Source of the DNA: DAOQVR01 sp035341665
Lineage (GTDB): Bacteria > Chloroflexota > Anaerolineae > JAAYZQ01
Direction of reading: 5' to 3'
Length of the DNA: 64,000 bases
NCBI GenBank assembly: GCA_035341665.1
Contig: DAOQVR010000006.1
Location: 160,499 to 224,498 of the forward strand
Under the pieces are notes generated by a model. That model was not told the DNA's origin and ran no database searches. It saw only the letters and a list, made by a program, of their open reading frames with translations. The position numbers and the translations under genes are program-made. This document shows positions 1-7,821 of the stretch, piece by piece. How positions within the stretch are numbered: the stretch's first letter is position 1; the number at the start of each line of letters is the position of its first letter.

Positions 1-765
1 TCTCTCTACCCCAAGCCGCTCCATGGCAGTGCCAATGCTGCGCGCCTCTTCCGGGAAAGGCGCGAGGGAAAAGTCGATGCCGGCAAAGCGATAGCCGTGC
101 CGATCGGCAAGGGGGCGGATGCAGGCCGCCGCCCGCTCGGCGACGCCCTCGATCGCTTCCACGAGCCGGTGCCGTGCCTGGGCAAGGGACGCTGCACCTG
201 AGAAGGCCTCTACGGCCAGGGGGGCAGACTCTGTGGCGAGGGCAACGGCCGGCGGCCCTGCGTCGTGATAGGCCGCGGGGAAGAAGGGCGAGTGCGGCTT
301 TACGTTGGCGAGCATGGCCAACCGAAGGTTGCCGAATCCCAGCGGTGTCGTGTGCGCAATCTCGCGGACAACCTGGGCGGTCCGGCGTATGGCGGCCAGG
401 TGGATGCCGCGCCCGCTCCGGGCGACGAGCACGCTGGCGAAGACGGAGTGATTGGCACGGATCAGCCCCGGCACCTGGTCAAGGCGCGACAGATCGGCGG
501 CTGCGGAGTCGGCCAGGACCGGCCCGAGCGAAAGATAGCCGAAGCCAGCCGCCTCACATCGGTCCCACAACTCGGCCGCCAAGTCCCCTGGGTTCCCAGG
601 CAAGAGGGAGAGAGGCTGGGTTGCCAGCCGCAGCGACTGCACAGGAAAGCCGGCCGCTTCCAGGGCCGCCCGGGCGTCTTTGGCGAGGGACCCTGCGCTG
701 AGGAGTGCGCGCTCACGCGCAGCCGGATCCTCTTCCATGGCTGCAAAGCATGTGACGGAGCGCAT
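1..765 (-). CDS. DUF711 (UPF0210) family protein, C-terminus cut by window edge
   Basis: The frame is open from the ATG at 765 down to base 1, giving 255 residues with no stop, so the C-terminal part lies outside the window. The family is recognised from FFPAAYHDAGPP around residue 163 and from GIDFSLAPFPEEARSIGTA near residues 235-253, both typical of DUF711/UPF0210 proteins. The biochemical role of this family is not firmly known; members resemble PFL-like glycyl-radical-related folds without the radical site. The ATG lies two bases past the TGA of the upstream methyltransferase gene, so the two are probably cotranscribed and translationally coupled. Family call confident, function unknown. 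Confidence 0.85.
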   Translation of the reverse strand, partial: MRSVTCFAAMEEDPAARERALLSAGSLAKDARAALEAAGFPVQSLRLATQPLSLLPGNPGDLAAELWDRCEAAGFGYLSLGPVLADSAAADLSRLDQVPGLIRANHSVFASVLVARSGRGIHLAAIRRTAQVVREIAHTTPLGFGNLRLAMLANVKPHSPFFPAAYHDAGPPAVALATESAPLAVEAFSGAASLAQARHRLVEAIEGVAERAAACIRPLADRHGYRFAGIDFSLAPFPEEARSIGTAMERLGVER

Positions 766-767
766 GT

Positions 768-1544
768 TCATGGCCGGAAGCTCCGCTGCTGGCGGGCTGC
801 CTCGAACAGGATGACGGTGGCAGCCATCGCGGCGTTGAGCGATTCCGATTCAGGCGCCATCGGGATAAAGATCTCTTCGACGGCGAGGGTGCGAGCTTCG
901 TGACCTGCCCCCGCGGCCTCCCCCCCGACGATCAGAGCGGAGGGTGCGACCCAATCGACGGCATCGTAGGCCACTTTTCCGCGCGCATCGGCCAGCCGGA
1001 CGGCCCGGCCGGCTGCACGGTCGCGGACCGCGTCCCAGCCCAGCCTGGCAATGGGCAGCCGGAAGTGGGCGCCCATCGCGCCGCGCACCACTTTTGGGTT
1101 GTACAGGTCCACAGTCTCGGGCGTCAGGATGACCTGACCGGCACCGGCCGCCTGGGCAGAGCGGAGGATGGTTCCCACGTTGCCCGGATCGCGAAGGCGA
1201 TCCAGGATGAGGATCAGGCCGGGCCGCGGGCGAAGCTGCACGAAAGGAGCGACGGCGATCACGCCTTGTGGGGACTCGGTTTCGGAGCAGGCTTCCAGGA
1301 CCGTTTCGGAGACAAGCCAGGCACCTGCCTCGGCCTGGTCTAGGGCCGGTCGCAGGATCTGGCCCGGCGAGCTGGCAAGCCAATCGGGCGTGTAGAAAGC
1401 AAGAGCGGGCCTGACGCCCGCTCTGACCAACTCCTCGACCAGCCGCGTTCCCTCAACAACAAAGCGGGCCTCCCGTTCGCGGACACGCCTGCGAACGAGG
1501 GCCCGAACTTGTTTGACGCGCTCGTTGTGAGGGCTGGTGATCAC
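768..1544 (-). CDS. SpoU/TrmH-family RNA 2'-O-methyltransferase
   Basis: 258 residues, the usual size for the rRNA-methylating TrmH subgroup with a short N-terminal substrate-binding domain (about residues 1-95) and a SPOUT knot domain. The knot motifs are visible: DRLRDPGNVGTILRSAQAAG around residue 115 (motif 1, SAM and RNA 2'-OH site) and SESLNAAMAATVILFEAARQ near the C-terminus (motif 3). It should methylate a ribose in rRNA or tRNA in the cytosol; the exact nucleotide cannot be told. The start is a GTG three bases after the rplT stop with no clear ribosome-binding site, which suggests termination-reinitiation from rplT. Pairing of this methylase with rplT fits a ribosome-maturation role. 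Confidence 0.9.
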   Translation of the reverse strand: MITSPHNERVKQVRALVRRRVREREARFVVEGTRLVEELVRAGVRPALAFYTPDWLASSPGQILRPALDQAEAGAWLVSETVLEACSETESPQGVIAVAPFVQLRPRPGLILILDRLRDPGNVGTILRSAQAAGAGQVILTPETVDLYNPKVVRGAMGAHFRLPIARLGWDAVRDRAAGRAVRLADARGKVAYDAVDWVAPSALIVGGEAAGAGHEARTLAVEEIFIPMAPESESLNAAMAATVILFEAARQQRSFRP

Positions 1545-1547
1545 CGG

Positions 1548-1898
1548 TTAGTGGCCGGCGGCCAACTGGACCAGGCGGGCAAAAGTCGCGCTGTCGACGA
1601 CAGCCATATCGGCGAGGACTTTGCGATCGAGCTCGACGCCGGCTTCTTTCAGCCCGTGCACCAGGCGGTTGTAGGACATTCCATTGATGCGGGCAGCCGC
1701 GTTGATCCGCGCGATCCAGAGCCGACGGAAGTCGCGTTTGCGATCGCGGCGGTCACGGTAGACGTAGAAGAGCGATTTCATCATCGCTTCATTGGCCCGC
1801 TTGAAGAGGCGACGCTTGCCTCCCATCTGGCCCTGCGTGAATCGCCGGACTCGATTATGTCGTCTTCTGGGCCGAGGCCCTCCCTTTACTCTTGGCAC
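1548..1898 (-). CDS. rplT: 50S ribosomal protein L20
   Basis: 116 residues beginning MPRVKGGPRPRRRHNR, highly basic, with the conserved stretch FRRLWIARINAAARINGMSY at residues 58-77. Length and sequence match bacterial L20, a primary binder of 23S rRNA domain I needed for early 50S assembly. L20 is also the known translational repressor of the infC-rpmI-rplT operon in several bacteria. It lies 55 bp after rpmI in the standard infC-rpmI-rplT order. Here the operon extends on into an RNA methylase and a DUF711 gene. Confidence 0.97.
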   Translation of the reverse strand: MPRVKGGPRPRRRHNRVRRFTQGQMGGKRRLFKRANEAMMKSLFYVYRDRRDRKRDFRRLWIARINAAARINGMSYNRLVHGLKEAGVELDRKVLADMAVVDSATFARLVQLAAGH

Positions 1899-1953
1899 TT
1901 CTTACTCCTTTGCATTGGCTGGTGACGGAATGGACGGACGGACCGCCGCCTGG

Positions 1954-2157
1954 CTAGGACTGGTAGGGAAGCAACCGGCGAAGACGCCGCTTGGCGCCAC
2001 GGTTGGTGACCTCGTGCATCTCGTCGAACAATCGTTTCACCCGGACGGGCTTGTTGCGGCGAAGGTGGCTTTTGCCGACTCTTGTGCGCATCAGCTTGCC
2101 CGAGCCGGTATACTCGAACCGCTTGGCAGCAGCCTTGTACGTCTTCATCTTGGGCAT
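1954..2157 (-). CDS. rpmI: 50S ribosomal protein L35
   Basis: 67 residues, MPKMKTYKAAAKRFEYTGSG at the start, strongly basic, with the typical SHLRRNK segment; full family length. A strong AAGGAGG sequence precedes the ATG by a few bases. It is the middle gene of infC-rpmI-rplT. The 103 bp in front of it hold a stable hairpin (2178-2202) that could attenuate or autoregulate rpmI-rplT expression, as L20-binding structures do in other bacteria; that link is inferred. Confidence 0.97.
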   Translation of the reverse strand: MPKMKTYKAAAKRFEYTGSGKLMRTRVGKSHLRRNKPVRVKRLFDEMHEVTNRGAKRRLRRLLPYQS

Positions 2158-2177
2158 AATTCCTCCTTAGAAAGCGA

Positions 2178-2202
2178 TTGCCCCTATCCTGCCCAGGGGC
2201 AA
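2178..2202 (-). promoter_or_regulatory. Hairpin in infC-rpmI spacer, possible L20 control element
   Basis: An 8-bp perfect stem (TTGCCCCT paired with AGGGGCAA) closes a 9-base loop. It lies about 12 bases upstream of the rpmI Shine-Dalgarno sequence on the transcribed strand. No T-run follows, so it is not a simple intrinsic terminator. Known biology: L20 represses rpmI-rplT translation through a structured RNA in this region in Escherichia coli. Assigning that role here is inference. Confidence 0.4.
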
Positions 2203-2260
2203 CGCCTAGTGCATCACGATAAAGCCAATCGAGCAGAGAATAGGGTGCGTCGCTCTCCCG

Positions 2261-2800
2261 TTATGCTCCCGTGGCCTGCTTCTTTTTGCCGGACTGAGGT
2301 GCCACGATCATGAGGATCGTCGGTCCCTCAAAGCTAGGCGACTGCTCGATGGTGCTCACGTCGGCGAGCGCCTCTGCCACCTTGTCCAGCTGCTTCATGG
2401 CCTGCTCTGGGTAGGTAATCTCGCGACCCCGGAAGCGAACACGGAACTTGACCTTGCAGCCTTCCTGCAAGAACTCGCGCGCCTGGCGCACCTTGAAGGC
2501 GATGTCGTGTTCTCCGATCTTGGGCCTGATCCGGATTTCCTTGACCTCGATATCCTTCCGTGCCTTGCGTGACTCCCGCTCCCGCTTGGCCCGCTCGTAC
2601 TGGTACTTGCCGAAATCCATCAACTTGCAGACCGGGGGCTCGGCATTGGGTGCCACCTCCACCAGGTCCATCTGCCGCTCTTCGGCCAAGCGCAGGGCTT
2701 CGGAGCGAGGCAAGACTCCCAACTGCTTGCCATCGGAATCGATGACGCGGAGCTGGGGTGCCCGGATGAAGGTGTTGACGCGTGTTGTATCTCTGCTGAT
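2261..2800 (-). CDS. infC: Translation initiation factor IF-3 (non-AUG start, ATC)
   Basis: 179 residues from the ATC at 2800. The N domain opens with FIRAPQLRVIDSDGKQLG and the C domain contains FRVRFRGREITYPEQAM, both diagnostic of IF-3, which controls start-codon fidelity and subunit dissociation. The start was chosen because a perfect AGGAGG lies six bases in front of the ATC, and the resulting length matches the family (about 180). An in-frame ATG at 2872 lacks a good ribosome-binding site and would add 24 unrelated residues. Rare AUU/AUC/AUA starts are a known hallmark of infC, because IF-3 rejects non-AUG starts and so represses its own synthesis. First gene of infC-rpmI-rplT, with a promoter at 2935-2963. 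Confidence 0.95.
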   Translation of the reverse strand: MSRDTTRVNTFIRAPQLRVIDSDGKQLGVLPRSEALRLAEERQMDLVEVAPNAEPPVCKLMDFGKYQYERAKRERESRKARKDIEVKEIRIRPKIGEHDIAFKVRQAREFLQEGCKVKFRVRFRGREITYPEQAMKQLDKVAEALADVSTIEQSPSFEGPTILMIVAPQSGKKKQATGA

Positions 2801-2904
2801 CTCTTTCCTCCTGAACAGAATGACGGGCTGCCGTCTACCATAACGGACAGCAAAGAATTCCCCCGCACCCATCCACCATTATGTCAGGCTTGGGGTACGG
2901 CAAT

Positions 2905-2920
2905 GGTTGCCATGGCAACC
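2905..2920. promoter_or_regulatory. Perfect 16-bp palindrome in infC leader
   Basis: GGTTGCCATGGCAACC is its own reverse complement. It lies about 10-25 bp downstream of the expected infC transcription start and about 105 bp before the ATC start codon. It could be a dimeric repressor operator or part of a leader RNA hairpin. No regulator can be named. Confidence 0.45.
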
Positions 2921-2934
2921 CACATCGAACCGCG

Positions 2935-2963
2935 ATTATACTCGGTAAGGATCAGGAGGTCAA
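2935..2963 (-). promoter_or_regulatory. Sigma70-like promoter of the infC operon
   Basis: On the minus strand TTGACC (2963-2958) is separated by exactly 17 bp from a perfect TATAAT (2940-2935). The predicted transcript would start near 2928, leaving a leader of about 128 nt before the infC ATC. The -35 box lies 24 bp past the stop of the M23 peptidase gene, so this separates the translation operon from the envelope operon upstream. Confidence 0.8.
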
Positions 2964-2986
2964 ATATGAGGGCGTGGTACGTCACC

Positions 2987-3997
2987 CTACTCGTCCGGCC
3001 GGAGCAGGACAAAGGCTATCTCGCCGGGCCGGACGGTCACTGGGCGAACGACGGCCTTGTCTCCGATCTTGACCTTGACGAGGTACTCGCCTGCAGGCAC
3101 GTACCCCAGGGCAAAGTTCTCGTGGAGGTCCTGGTCGGAATTCACCTCGCGATCGGCGTAGGTCATGGTCTCACGCCACCACTTGCTCGGCTGCGACGCG
3201 CGGAAGAAGGATACGGCGAGGGTGGGCATCGGCCTTCCCCCGGAATCGGTGACCCTGCCGGCTATGATCCCCTGTCCGGACGCTGGCTGTAGCCACAGGA
3301 GCGGGTTGCGGGTGGTCTCGTAGCTGTTGTCGTCGAGTCTGACCTCGACGTGCAGGTGGGCGGCGCCATATGCGGCACCGGTGCCACCGACCAGGCCTAC
3401 CACTTCGCCCGACTCAACATGCTGACCAGCCTGGACGCGCACCTCCGACAGGTGAGCAAAGAGCACGTACAGCGGGCGATCCTGGAAGCGCTGGTCAAGC
3501 TTCAGGATTACCAAGTTGCCGTAGAAATCGAGCCGGGCGCCATATTGGACGTCCTTGTCTGTGCCGGCGACGAAAACCGTGCCGTCGGCCGGTGCGGTCA
3601 CCGGCGTCCCGGCGGGCTTGGGAAAGTCTGTGCCATGATGCAGGCGGAAGGGCTTGCGATCGGCACCGTACGGAAAGTAGTCCGTCTGGTGAGGCTCCGT
3701 CTCGCTATCGAAGAGGAGCGGTGAGGCCAGCCACAGGTGCGAGCCGGACGGGGCCGGCGTCGGTGTGGGCGGTATGGGGGTCGGGGAGGGAGTCGCTGTG
3801 GCGGTTGGCGTGGGAGTTGAGGTGCGCGTGGGGGTGGGCGTCGGCGTCGCGGTGGGCGTCGCGGTAGGTGTGCTGGTCGGGCTTGGCGTAGGAGTGCCAA
3901 GCGGTGGCCTGTCCATAGGGACAGGCAAGGCGCCCAGGGCCAGGACGGCGGCAAACACCAGGCCTAAGGCGCCCAGGAAATTCTTTCGTGCGTCCAA
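2987..3997 (-). CDS. Membrane-anchored M23 family metallopeptidase with TP-rich linker
   Basis: 336 residues. Residues 9-27 form a signal or anchor helix, residues 34-83 a Thr/Pro-rich linker that would span the wall. The M23 (LytM-like) domain follows with zinc ligands H120 and D124 (HHGTD), H182 (AHLS) and H214-x-H216 (HLHV). Residues 240-335 look like a carboxypeptidase-regulatory-like beta domain (GIIAGRVTDSGGRPMP). It should cut or bind peptidoglycan cross-bridges outside the cytoplasm. The frame begins at a TTG at 3997, overlapping the end of the LysM/TolB gene by 34 bp, so the two are translationally linked. Last gene of the DedA-TPR-LysM-M23 row. Confidence 0.88.
   Translation of the reverse strand: MDARKNFLGALGLVFAAVLALGALPVPMDRPPLGTPTPSPTSTPTATPTATPTPTPTRTSTPTPTATATPSPTPIPPTPTPAPSGSHLWLASPLLFDSETEPHQTDYFPYGADRKPFRLHHGTDFPKPAGTPVTAPADGTVFVAGTDKDVQYGARLDFYGNLVILKLDQRFQDRPLYVLFAHLSEVRVQAGQHVESGEVVGLVGGTGAAYGAAHLHVEVRLDDNSYETTRNPLLWLQPASGQGIIAGRVTDSGGRPMPTLAVSFFRASQPSKWWRETMTYADREVNSDQDLHENFALGYVPAGEYLVKVKIGDKAVVRPVTVRPGEIAFVLLRPDE
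3750..3900 (-). repeat. Low-complexity Thr/Pro-coding repeat
   Basis: Short GGCGT/GGGGT-type repeats on the plus strand encode the TPTPT linker of the M23 peptidase on the minus strand. Such tracts are prone to slippage. Similar tracts in the next gene lie at about 4800-4960 and 5120-5330. Confidence 0.8.
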
Positions 3998-5808
3998 TCG
4001 TACTCGCCGCTGCCGTACCCGCCACCCAGGTCAAAGAGCTGGCGCTGGTTGCTGCCGTCGCTGTTCATGGCCCAAATGGCCCACGAACCACTGCGCCTGG
4101 AGACAAAGGCGATCGACTTTCCATCGGGCGACCAGGTAGGCAAGCCATCTTCGGCGCCGTTGTTCGTCAGCCGCTTCAAGGCAGTGCCGTCCGCATTCAC
4201 CGAGTAGATTTCCCAGTTGCCGTCGCGGCTGGACATGAAGGCCACTTTGGCCTGGTAAGCGTCCGGAGCGGTGTCACTGTCGTGCTCGGTGAGGCGCTGC
4301 GGGTTACCCCCATCGGGCCCGACGATGTACAAGCCGCAGTTGCCGCCTCCACTCCAGAAGCTGCAGCCGGCGTAGACGATGCGCCCGTCCGCCATCCAGA
4401 AGGGATAGGCACCGGCTACTTCGCCGTTGCCGTAGGGAACCCAACGCCATCCCCTGCCCAGTTGGTCGTAGACGATTCCGAGCAAAGTCCGGCCGTCACC
4501 GTAGGCCTTGGAGGAATAGGCGATCTGTTGCCCATCGGGCGACCAGGATGGGAAAGCGTCCTCGGAGAACTCGCTGATCGTGCGCAGCACCGCTCCACCG
4601 GCAGTCAGCACATCCAGGTGCTCCCACGACTCGTTCCGGTCGCCGTTGACCGCTATTTGCGTCCCGTCGGCCGAGAACTGCGGCTGGCGGAAACCGGTTG
4701 CGAGGAGCGTTCGGCCCGTCCCATCGACCTGGCTGACAAAGAGCTCGTACTTTCCCAGGCCCAGCTGAGGATTCCACAAGGCGAAGGCGATCTTGCCCGT
4801 CACTGCTGGGGGCTTGGGCGTTGCCGTGGCCTTGGGAGTGGGCGTGGCACTGACCTTGGTGGGCGTGGGTGTGCCGGTGCGCTTGGTTGGCGTCGGCGTG
4901 CGAGAGCCAAGGGCAATGGGCGTCCAGGTAGGCGTCGCCGTCCGGGTGACGGCCGGCGGTGTCACTCCTGGCTGCGGGATCACGAGAACCTGGCCGGGCC
5001 GGATCAGTGTCGGGTTTGTGATGCCGTTGGCGGCAGAGAGCGCCTGCACGCTCACTCCAAAGCGCGATGCGATCTCATAGAGCGTGTCGCCTTTCTTGAC
5101 GACATAGGTCTGGAGCGGGCGGGCCGTGGCGCTTGGCGCGCTGGTCGGGCTTGGCGATGCCGGCTCTGTCGGGCTCGGCGCTGGCGTCGGCGAGGCGGGT
5201 GTAGGAGTTGAGGTAGGTGCGGTGGTGGCTGTGGGAACCGGGGTGCTCGTGCGGATCGGCGTCACGGTTGGCGTCGGCGTCCGCGTGGGTGTGCGCGTGA
5301 GAGTCGGCGTGTAGGTGGCGGTTGCCGGGCGTGGCGTCCAGGTCACCACGAGGGCGACTGCAGGCTCACTCGGAGTCGGAGAGGTCGCCAAGCTCAAGTC
5401 GCGGAAGAAGAGCGTCCAGGCGGCAGCGCCGGCGCTGACCAGGCAGCCGACCAGGAAGAGGGCAGCCAGCCCAGAAACGAGCCAACGCGGGAGCGACGGC
5501 CGTGCCGGGGGAGCGAGGGGCACGTCCAGCGCAGCGGCATCCGCACGGTCGATAGGTGTCTGGGGCGCCTGTGCCGCGGAGCCAACTGCTGCGGCTGGCG
5601 CGGGGCCAGGATCGGCGAACACCCAGCGCCGGCCGTCGTACACTAGCCAGCGCCCGGACCTCCCGCTAAGCATCCACCGGCGACCATCGTCTCCGACGAC
5701 GCGCAACTGTGAGACCTGGAGCAGGAACTCGTCCTCTGTGAGCTCTCCCCTTACCAGTCTCTCTTCGAACTCACGGTAGCGTTGTTCCGCCTCGGCAAAA
5801 AGACTCAC
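3964..5808 (-). CDS. Membrane protein with LysM domain and TolB-like propeller
   Basis: 614 residues. A short charged N-terminal region (1-40, SHOCT-like) is followed by a W-rich repeat (WMLSGRSGRWLVYDGRRW, residues 45-62), a transmembrane helix at about 108-132 and a Thr/Pro linker. A LysM domain comes next (TYVVKKGDTLYEIASRFGVS, near 235-280), then a second TP linker, and from about residue 340 a PD40/TolB-type beta-propeller with repeats such as FPSWSPDGQQIAYSS and LPTWSPDGKSIAFVSR. Cytoplasmic N-terminus and wall-bound exterior are inferred. It probably binds peptidoglycan through LysM and displays a propeller. Middle of an operon: 14 bp after the TPR gene, overlapping the M23 gene. Confidence 0.85.
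   Translation of the reverse strand: MSLFAEAEQRYREFEERLVRGELTEDEFLLQVSQLRVVGDDGRRWMLSGRSGRWLVYDGRRWVFADPGPAPAAAVGSAAQAPQTPIDRADAAALDVPLAPPARPSLPRWLVSGLAALFLVGCLVSAGAAAWTLFFRDLSLATSPTPSEPAVALVVTWTPRPATATYTPTLTRTPTRTPTPTVTPIRTSTPVPTATTAPTSTPTPASPTPAPSPTEPASPSPTSAPSATARPLQTYVVKKGDTLYEIASRFGVSVQALSAANGITNPTLIRPGQVLVIPQPGVTPPAVTRTATPTWTPIALGSRTPTPTKRTGTPTPTKVSATPTPKATATPKPPAVTGKIAFALWNPQLGLGKYELFVSQVDGTGRTLLATGFRQPQFSADGTQIAVNGDRNESWEHLDVLTAGGAVLRTISEFSEDAFPSWSPDGQQIAYSSKAYGDGRTLLGIVYDQLGRGWRWVPYGNGEVAGAYPFWMADGRIVYAGCSFWSGGGNCGLYIVGPDGGNPQRLTEHDSDTAPDAYQAKVAFMSSRDGNWEIYSVNADGTALKRLTNNGAEDGLPTWSPDGKSIAFVSRRSGSWAIWAMNSDGSNQRQLFDLGGGYGSGEYDWTHERISWAP
5120..5330 (-). repeat. Low-complexity Thr/Pro-coding repeat
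   Basis: GGCGT-type tandem units on the plus strand encode the first TPT linker of the LysM/TolB protein on the minus strand; a second, shorter tract sits at about 4800-4960. They explain the long spurious plus-strand frames in this region. Confidence 0.75.
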
Positions 5809-5822
5809 GCGCTGTGCCTCGC

Positions 5823-6956
5823 CTATTCCAGGATCCGCTCGACGACGGCAAAGTAGGGCCGCAGGGAGGCTCTCATCGCTTCGTCGTCTATCAGGGAGGT
5901 GAGCAGGCGCCAGTCGGCACCGTCCAGCTTCTGTTTGGCGGGACGGCTGCGCTTCAGCAGGCCGATGCTCTGCTCGAACACTCCCTGTGCCAGGTCCTTT
6001 TCGCCATGCATGGCCCAGGCAATACCGGACAGGACCAGCAGCCTGATCGAGCCATGAGAACTGAGAAGCGGCCGGAGCCGCTGTAGGAAGGGCAACGGGT
6101 CCTTCTGGCGCAGCACTGCCTCCGCCCAGCAGTCGTGACCCTGCTCGAACTGCAAGGGGTCCAGGGCAGCCACTGCCTCGAACTCTTTGGCGGCTGAGGC
6201 AGAATCACCTGATAGCTCGGCAATGATCCCTCGCTGGAAGCCGGCCTGCATCGCGTTCTCGTCGCGGGCGACATAGTCGAGCGCCTGTTCATAGCGGCCG
6301 GCCGTGGCAAGCATCTGGTATACATTGCGGACCGTGTTCTTCACGGTCGGCTCATACTGGATCGCCGTCTCCCACGCCGCCACCGCCTCATCCAGCTGTC
6401 CCAGCGCCTCGTGCAGGCGGAAGCGCCCGAAGTGGATCTCGGCCAGGGTTTTGCGATCTTGCTTGGCCTCTTCTTGAGTGCCCACCACGTCCAGCGCCCG
6501 GGCATAGGCGAACTCGCTCTCGGCCAGCCGTCCCTCGATCCTGGCCTCGTTGGCCAGGACAAGCCAATTCCAGATATCGTCGGGGCTTTCGTCGGCAAGC
6601 CCTCCTAGCTCCTTGAGCCCTTCGTCGACGGCTCCGGCCGACATGCGGAGGACCGCCAGGTCCCGGCGCCAAACGGCGGAGCTATCTGGGTGGGTCTGAA
6701 GCAGCCTGCCCTCCGCTTCGATCGCTTCGGCGTAGCGCCCCTCCGACTGGAACAAGCCGGCGAGCTCCAGGCACGCACGCAGCTGTACATTGCGGAGGCC
6801 CTCGCGGCGCGCGAAGACACTTTCGCTCAATCGCCCCAGGCGGTCGACCAGCCGGCTGAAGAGCTCGATGGCTTGCTCTGTCTCACCGGCCTGGGCCAAC
6901 GCCTTGCCCCGGAAGAAGAGGTCTTCATAGCTGTTGGGCAGGAGATGTTGAGACAT
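5823..6956 (-). CDS. TPR-repeat protein
   Basis: 377 residues, soluble, no signal peptide. Helical repeats with TPR character run through most of the protein (for example EDLFFRGKALAQAGETEQAI, then GRYAEAIEAEGRLLQTHPDS, then ALGQLDEAVAAWETAIQYEP). Such proteins act as scaffolds; no enzyme motif is visible. The ATG is two bases after the DedA stop and the gene ends 14 bp before the LysM/TolB gene, so it most likely serves the same membrane or envelope process. Specific partner unknown. Confidence 0.8.
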   Translation of the reverse strand: MSQHLLPNSYEDLFFRGKALAQAGETEQAIELFSRLVDRLGRLSESVFARREGLRNVQLRACLELAGLFQSEGRYAEAIEAEGRLLQTHPDSSAVWRRDLAVLRMSAGAVDEGLKELGGLADESPDDIWNWLVLANEARIEGRLAESEFAYARALDVVGTQEEAKQDRKTLAEIHFGRFRLHEALGQLDEAVAAWETAIQYEPTVKNTVRNVYQMLATAGRYEQALDYVARDENAMQAGFQRGIIAELSGDSASAAKEFEAVAALDPLQFEQGHDCWAEAVLRQKDPLPFLQRLRPLLSSHGSIRLLVLSGIAWAMHGEKDLAQGVFEQSIGLLKRSRPAKQKLDGADWRLLTSLIDDEAMRASLRPYFAVVERILE

Positions 6957-6958
6957 GG

Positions 6959-7606
6959 TTAACCTCGACTCGCCTTCTTTTGTCTACCCTTGCTGACATG
7001 GCGATACACGTAGTAGGCCAGTCCCAGGAGGATGACAATGGCAATGGGGATGTCAAAGGGGCGCATGATGGCCCGCAGCTGCTCCCAGTTCTGGCCGAAG
7101 TAGTAGCCGCCCAGGGCCAATAAGCCACACCAGATGAAGGAGCCGACGAAGCTAAAGACGGCAAACCGCGCGAAGTGGATGCGCACCACGCCAGCGGGGA
7201 AAGAGATGAAGGTTCGGACGATCGGGAGGAGGCGGGACAGGAATGCCGCCCAATCGCCCCATCGGGCGAACCAGCGATCGGCTTTCTCCAGGTCCTCCTC
7301 ACTGACCAAGATGTACTTGCCGTAGCGCTCCACGAGCGGCCGGCCTCCCCATGCACCCAAGGCATAGGAGACGACCGATCCCACGGTGCACCCTAGGCCT
7401 CCCCAGAGGCCGCCCAGCAGGACAGCCTGCCAAGGGCCCATAGACCTGGCCTGCACGAGCAGCCACCCTGCCAGCGGCATTGTGACCTCGCTGGGGATCG
7501 GGATATTGCAGCTCTCCACGGCCATGATTACCACGACACCAAACCAGCCGATGGCGTGGAAAATCTGCTCCAGCCATGTTACCAGCTGCTCCTCAATTCC
7601 TGCCAT
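6959..7606 (-). CDS. DedA family membrane protein
   Basis: 215 residues from the ATG at 7606, chosen because it has GGAG seven bases upstream and matches the usual DedA length; an in-frame GTG at 7726 would add 40 residues and lies upstream of the promoter. Family signatures are ESCNIPIPSEVTMPLAGWL near the N-terminus and FLSRLLPIVRTFISFPAGV in the centre, with four to five hydrophobic segments. DedA/SNARE-associated proteins are inner-membrane transporters; some members flip undecaprenyl phosphate or phospholipids. First gene of a four-gene operon with TPR, LysM/TolB and M23 products, consistent with a link between lipid-carrier recycling and wall maintenance (inference). Confidence 0.92.
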   Translation of the reverse strand: MAGIEEQLVTWLEQIFHAIGWFGVVVIMAVESCNIPIPSEVTMPLAGWLLVQARSMGPWQAVLLGGLWGGLGCTVGSVVSYALGAWGGRPLVERYGKYILVSEEDLEKADRWFARWGDWAAFLSRLLPIVRTFISFPAGVVRIHFARFAVFSFVGSFIWCGLLALGGYYFGQNWEQLRAIMRPFDIPIAIVILLGLAYYVYRHVSKGRQKKASRG

Positions 7607-7634
7607 GTCCCATCTCCGGTAAGAATAGCAAGCG

Positions 7635-7664
7635 ATTATAGCATCCGCCGTGAGGGCTTGGCAA
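7635..7664 (-). promoter_or_regulatory. Promoter of the DedA envelope operon
   Basis: TTGCCA (7664-7659) and a perfect TATAAT (7640-7635) are separated by 18 bp on the minus strand, with a TGC extension in front of the -10. The expected start is about 20 bp before the DedA ATG. Confidence 0.75.
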
Positions 7665-7726
7665 GTTGGCCCCGGGGAGGCGTTGTGGGCGCTGCGCGCA
7701 GACTGGGCATGGCGCGGAACAGGCAC

Positions 7727-7756
7727 TTGACTCTGCCCGGACCTTCATGGTATCCT
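7727..7756 (+). promoter_or_regulatory. Promoter of the split DUF4287/DUF5655 gene
   Basis: TTGACT (7727-7732), 18 bp, TATCCT (7751-7756) on the plus strand, roughly 65 bp before the ATG at 7822. The -10 is only a 4/6 match. Confidence 0.5.
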
Positions 7757-7821
7757 CATCGGCACGCGGGGAGGAGGCGGCTGCATGAGACCCGGCGGAA
7801 CCGGTGCAAGGAGGAGGACCC

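Noticed and set aside
265..903. 212-codon plus-strand frame
   Set aside because: Antisense to the DUF711 and methyltransferase genes, which have clear protein families on the other strand.
3988..5211. 407-codon plus-strand frame
   Set aside because: Antisense to the LysM/TolB gene; the repeated GV/GR-rich sequence is the complement of Thr/Pro linkers.
3750..5330. Regular short repeats that could suggest a CRISPR or satellite
   Set aside because: They are in-frame Thr/Pro codon repeats within two genes with no spacer structure; no CRISPR array or cas gene is present.
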